NCBI GenBank assembly: GCA_012511185.1
Contig: JAAZGN010000116.1
Location: 1 to 9,560 of the forward strand
From: Clostridiaceae bacterium
GTDB lineage: Bacteria; Bacillota; Clostridia; Saccharofermentanales; DTU023
DNA: 9,560 bases
Direction: 5' to 3'
The notes under the pieces were generated by a model, which did not search any database, had not been told where the DNA came from, and saw only the letters and a program-made list of their open reading frames with translations. The stretch's first letter is position 1. Every line of letters begins with the position of its first letter. Below are positions 7,566 through 9,560 of the stretch, one piece after another. The translations under genes were made by a program, and so were the position numbers.

Positions 7566-7594
7566 TATGACTTTGTAATCATTACAAAGTCATA
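7566..7594. promoter_or_regulatory. PerR box within a 29-bp perfect palindrome
   Basis: The arms TATGACTTTGTAAT (7566-7579) and ATTACAAAGTCATA (7581-7594) are exact inverted repeats around one central C (7580). The core TTGTAAT-C-ATTACAA (7573-7587) matches the B. subtilis PerR box TTATAAT-N-ATTATAA at 12 of 14 defined positions, and the two differences are symmetrical. It stands 64 bases before the peroxiredoxin start, and a PerR-like gene is the second gene of that operon, so autoregulation is the natural reading. It is also about 94 bases from the divergent malic enzyme start. The six extra symmetrical bases on each side exceed the usual box. Confidence 0.82.
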
Positions 7595-7642
7595 AAGGAA
7601 AGCTGCCCTTCCCTTTGGAGACCGGGCAGAATCAGGAAGAAG

Positions 7643-7648
7643 AAAGGA
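7643..7648 (+). promoter_or_regulatory. Ribosome binding site of the peroxiredoxin gene
   Basis: AAAGGA lies 9 bases before the ATG at 7658. It fixes the start of the TGA-containing gene and shows that initiation occurs upstream of the TGA rather than at an internal codon. Confidence 0.7.
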
Positions 7649-7657
7649 ATATTAAAA

Positions 7658-8266
7658 ATGCCAATGGTCGGAAAACAAGCTCCCTTCTTTGAAGCGGCCG
7701 CTTACCACAAGGGAAAGTTCACCTCGGTGAAACTGGAGGACTACAAAGGTCAATGGGTGATGCTGTGCTTCTACCCCGGCGACTTTACCTTTGTCTGAGC
7801 GACTGAGGTATCTGCAGTTGCAGCCAGGTATGAAGAATTTGAGAAACTGGGCGTTCAGGTCCTGTCGATTTCCGTCGACAGCGAATTCGTCCACAAGATC
7901 TGGAATGACGTTGAACTGTCGAAAATCGCCGGCAAGGACGTCCCCTTCCCCATGCTGTCCGACTCCTCGGGCGCTATCGGCGAACTTTATGGCGTCTACG
8001 ACCGCGAAGCAGGTGTCAACGTACGCGGCCGTTTCATCATTGATCCCGACGGCAAGATCCAGGCTATGGAAGTTCTGACCCCCCCGGTGGGCAGAAATGT
8101 CTCCGAGGCCATCCGCCAGATCAAGGCCTACCAGCTGGTCCGCAAGGCGGGTGGCAAGGAAGTCACGCCTTCAGGCTGGCAGGAAGGCGGCAAAACTCTC
8201 AAGCCCGGCATCGGCCTTGTCGGAAAGATCGCAGATCACTGGACCATTGCCGACTCCTACAAGTGA
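7658..8266 (+). CDS. Selenocysteine-containing peroxiredoxin, AhpC/Prx1 type (TGA at codon 47 read as Sec)
   Basis: Read through the TGA at 7796-7798, this is one frame of 202 residues with uninterrupted similarity to AhpC-type peroxiredoxins, thiol peroxidases that reduce H2O2 and organic peroxides in the cytoplasm. Before the TGA is WVMLCFYPGDFTFV and after it ATEVSAVAARYEEF; in cysteine homologues the same place reads FTFVCPTE. The TGA thus sits exactly at the peroxidatic cysteine (U47), with T44 and R123 completing the catalytic triad. The C-terminus KPGIGLVGKI is of AhpC type with an 11-residue extension. The resolving cysteine expected in EVCPxxW is Thr (T170 in EVTPSGW). Only one other cysteine, C37, is present, so this would be a 1-Sec enzyme needing an external reductant. 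A SECIS-like hairpin follows the TGA. It precedes the perR-like gene and lies under a PerR box. The alternative is a nonsense mutation or sequencing error, less likely given the exact position and intact downstream frame. Confidence 0.88.
7796..7798 (+). other. In-frame TGA, predicted selenocysteine codon (Sec47)
   Basis: The TGA is in frame with the ATG at 7658 (46 codons before) and with the TGA stop at 8264 (155 codons after). It replaces the active-site cysteine codon. Elsewhere in the window tryptophan is encoded by TGG and TGA ends the DUF6935-like and perR-like genes, so global recoding of TGA does not explain it. Confidence 0.86.
7803..7827 (+). promoter_or_regulatory. Bacterial SECIS-like hairpin
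   Basis: In RNA form, CUGC (7812-7815) pairs with GCAG (7820-7823) around the loop AGUU. Below it, UAU (7809-7811) bulges on the 5' side, GG (7807-7808) pairs with CC (7824-7825), then GA (7805-7806) bulges and CU (7803-7804) pairs with AG (7826-7827). The apical loop starts 17 bases after the TGA, has G in its second position followed by U, and a U is bulged right under the upper stem. These match known features recognised by SelB (distance to loop, loop G-U, bulged U as in E. coli fdhF). The helix was folded by eye. Confidence 0.65.
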
Positions 8267-8294
8267 GTTGGGGCAAAGAAGAAAGAAGCCGGCA

Positions 8295-8708
8295 TTGAGC
8301 TCCCGGACGGTCGAATTACTGAGGAAGCACGGGATTAGTCCTTCAAGCCAAAGGGTTCACATTTACCATTACCTGACGGCCTCAAAGGAACACCCGACAG
8401 TCGATGACATCTACGCAGAACTGCAAAAGGACGGTCATCTCTTCTCACGGGCAACCGTTTACAACACGGTTAACCTTTTTCTTGAAAAAGGTATCATCCA
8501 CACCGTCCAGGCGGAACCGCATGAAATGCGCTTTGACGCTTCCCCGGGTTTCCACGCTCATTTCAAATGTGAGTCATGTGGCCTTATTTTGGATATTCCC
8601 ATGCAGGAACCGCGACCCGATGACATCGGCAACCTTAAGATTAGCCGGACAAACGTCGTCTTCAGCGGTCTGTGCGGCGAATGCCAAAAAACGGAACACA
8701 AGGAATGA
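8295..8708 (+). CDS. perR: PerR-like peroxide-sensing Fur family repressor (TTG start)
   Basis: A 137-residue DNA-binding metalloregulator. The N-terminal winged helix (SPSSQRVHIYHYL, HPTVDDIYAEL, SRATVYNTVNLFLEKGII) is followed by the dimerisation domain. All B. subtilis PerR ligands can be matched at an offset of four: H33, D81, H87, H89 and D100 for the regulatory iron/manganese site (H37, D85, H91, H93, D104), and C92/C95 plus C127/C130 for structural zinc. The aspartate in RFD is the PerR-type residue where Fur proteins usually have Glu. No ATG or GTG lies in frame near the N-terminus. TTG at 8295 has a purine-rich AAAGAAG 6-7 bases before it and gives the expected N-terminal length. TTG at 8268, one base after the peroxiredoxin stop, gives 146 residues but lacks a ribosome site. 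It is probably co-transcribed with the peroxiredoxin and acts on the palindrome at 7566. A plain Fur role is less likely. Confidence 0.88.
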   Translation: MSSRTVELLRKHGISPSSQRVHIYHYLTASKEHPTVDDIYAELQKDGHLFSRATVYNTVNLFLEKGIIHTVQAEPHEMRFDASPGFHAHFKCESCGLILDIPMQEPRPDDIGNLKISRTNVVFSGLCGECQKTEHKE

Positions 8709-8730
8709 CGGAAGCTTTTTGCTTTGTTTA

Positions 8731-8764
8731 TCCCCGGCCGCAAGAAGCGGCCGGGGATTTTTTT
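8731..8764 (+). terminator. Strong intrinsic terminator of the peroxiredoxin-perR operon
   Basis: An 11-bp GC-rich perfect stem (TCCCCGGCCGC, 8731-8741, with GCGGCCGGGGA, 8747-8757), an AAGAA loop and seven T (8758-8764). The T run includes two bases of the stop codon of the convergent nucleotidase gene. On the - strand it is followed by TAAACAAAGC, so it mainly works on the + strand. Confidence 0.92.
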
Positions 8765-9560
8765 AGCGTTCCCCCAGCGGTTTCTGCAGGCTGATCCTGC
8801 CGTCCCGCCTGGTGGGGTGAATCTTATTCTTGCGGAAATATTCAATGATATTGTCCTGGGCGGAGGTACTGACCACACGTACGCGGCCCTTGTCAGCCAG
8901 CTCCTCATGGGTAATTCCGAATGTTTCGGCGATAATACCGTAGTGGTAATCCTGGATGGCGATCCGGTATTGGGTATCTTTGCCTGGTGGTCTTCCCTCC
9001 ATGAGAATCTTTGAAACCCCGCCGTCCCCGTCGACCTCCAGGCGCAGTTCAGCATTCCATTGATAAAATTCACGCGAACCTTCCTTATAAAGCGTCCGCA
9101 TCAGATGATTCAGCATACGCTCCAGGACCTGACCAGTGACGGAAAAACTGATCATGGCCTCATCATAGGGGTAAAGCTCCATCAGGTCGGACCGGGTTAC
9201 CAGGCGTGACAGTTTCGGTTTTCGGATGGAACCCGATGCGATCAGGACAATGTCTACCCCCAGCTGGAAGCGGAGAATATCCGAAAACAAATTGCCAAGT
9301 TCCGTTTCGCGGAAGCGGTCAGCATGTTCCATCTCGTGTGGCAGCCGGCAGATCACTGTATTGTATTTACCATCCACTTCTTCCTGGTACTTGGACAGGA
9401 GCTCGTCCATGACCGGATCGGCCGGGCAATGCGTATCGTCGATGGGAACCGCCTGCCAGGAAAATTCGTGGACCGCGTTGGTATCCATATTGATGGTCAG
9501 GTCGTAACGCCCGATGAAGTCAGTCCCCGATCCGACCTGGGCGATCAGGATATCATTGAC
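8763..9560 (-). CDS. 5'-nucleotidase family protein (UshA/YfkN-like), C-terminal part
   Basis: The frame is open to the right edge, so the true start lies beyond 9560; the Met at 9488 is internal. The visible 265 residues begin with ILIAQVGSGTDFIGRYDLTI, the junction that ends the metallophosphatase domain in this family. A linker and the 5'-nucleotidase C-terminal substrate-binding domain follow (about 65-265): ETELGNLFSDILRFQLGVDIVLIASGSIR (85-113), ELYPYDEAMISFSVTGQVL (128-146), YRIAIQDYHYG (198-208) and a final DGRI. The family hydrolyses nucleotides, 2',3'-cyclic nucleotides or related phosphoesters, often outside the cell. Two usual motifs are altered: the NxGxxR substrate loop reads ASGSIR, and the GGDGY-like loop near 205-214 is replaced by DYHYGIIAETF. 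Substrate is therefore uncertain. The catalytic metal site and any signal peptide are outside the window. Confidence 0.85.
   Translation of the reverse strand, partial: VNDILIAQVGSGTDFIGRYDLTINMDTNAVHEFSWQAVPIDDTHCPADPVMDELLSKYQEEVDGKYNTVICRLPHEMEHADRFRETELGNLFSDILRFQLGVDIVLIASGSIRKPKLSRLVTRSDLMELYPYDEAMISFSVTGQVLERMLNHLMRTLYKEGSREFYQWNAELRLEVDGDGGVSKILMEGRPPGKDTQYRIAIQDYHYGIIAETFGITHEELADKGRVRVVSTSAQDNIIEYFRKNKIHPTRRDGRISLQKPLGER

Noticed and set aside
7603..7629. Leader hairpin CTGCCC/GGGCAG before the peroxiredoxin gene, as a riboswitch or attenuator
   Set aside because: Only six pairs with a 15-base loop, no T tract and no known aptamer pattern. It is too weak to call.
7796..7798. TGA as an ordinary nonsense mutation making the peroxiredoxin a pseudogene
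   Set aside because: It falls precisely on the catalytic cysteine codon, the remaining 155 codons are intact, a SECIS-like hairpin follows and the operon signals are all in place. A random stop would rarely meet all these conditions, though read-level confirmation is not possible here.
7796..7798. A genetic code in which TGA means Trp or Gly
   Set aside because: TGA is the natural stop of three genes in the window (6243, 8266, 8708), and the other genes have no internal TGA.
7952..8266. A separate 104-residue gene starting at Met 7952
   Set aside because: It is the C-terminal half of the peroxiredoxin in the same frame, and no ribosome site precedes it.

Overview
The window reads as a piece of a moderately GC-rich, anaerobic Gram-positive chromosome, most likely Clostridia in the broad sense. 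The evidence is the gene mix: a PerR-type Fur regulator, a DHHW/MBOAT acyltransferase pair, a protein of the clostridial DUF6935 type, a DUF3810 membrane protein, AGGAGG-like ribosome sites, and a gene that appears to use selenocysteine. No phylogenetic marker was searched, so the taxon is inference. Ten genes are packed tightly, two of them cut by the window edges. No tRNA, rRNA, CRISPR or mobile element was seen, and no stretch over 300 bases lacks a gene.

Layout. 1-792 (+): C-terminal part of threonyl-tRNA synthetase, ending at a terminator shared with the convergent deoD purine nucleoside phosphorylase (848-1567, -). From the divergent region at 1568-1705, a DUF3810 membrane metalloprotease-like gene runs + (1706-2872). 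After a near-consensus promoter come an MBOAT O-acyltransferase (2937-4352) and its DHHW/AlgX-like partner (4370-5707), a cell-surface polymer acylation module, followed by a DUF6935-like gene (5752-6243) and a terminator. Converging on it is an NAD(P)-dependent malic enzyme (6285-7472, -).

The most notable region is 7557-8765. A 29-bp perfect palindrome whose core matches the PerR box at 13 of 14 defined... strictly, 12 of the 14 defined positions (TTGTAAT-C-ATTACAA against TTATAAT-N-ATTATAA) precedes an AhpC-type peroxiredoxin (7658-8266). Its peroxidatic cysteine codon is replaced by an in-frame TGA at codon 47 inside the otherwise canonical FYPGDFTFV-x motif. A hairpin with a G-U loop and bulged U, resembling a bacterial SECIS element, begins just after that TGA. 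The gene is therefore best read as a selenoprotein. It has also lost the usual resolving cysteine. Directly downstream is a PerR-like repressor with all metal ligands of the family, probably started at TTG. Together these look like a self-contained peroxide-sensing circuit: PerR represses its own operon, which encodes a selenocysteine peroxidase.

The window closes with the C-terminal part of a 5'-nucleotidase-family protein on the - strand (8763-9560, continuing beyond the edge). At all three convergent junctions the terminator overlaps the stop codon of the opposing gene, a sign of strong compaction.
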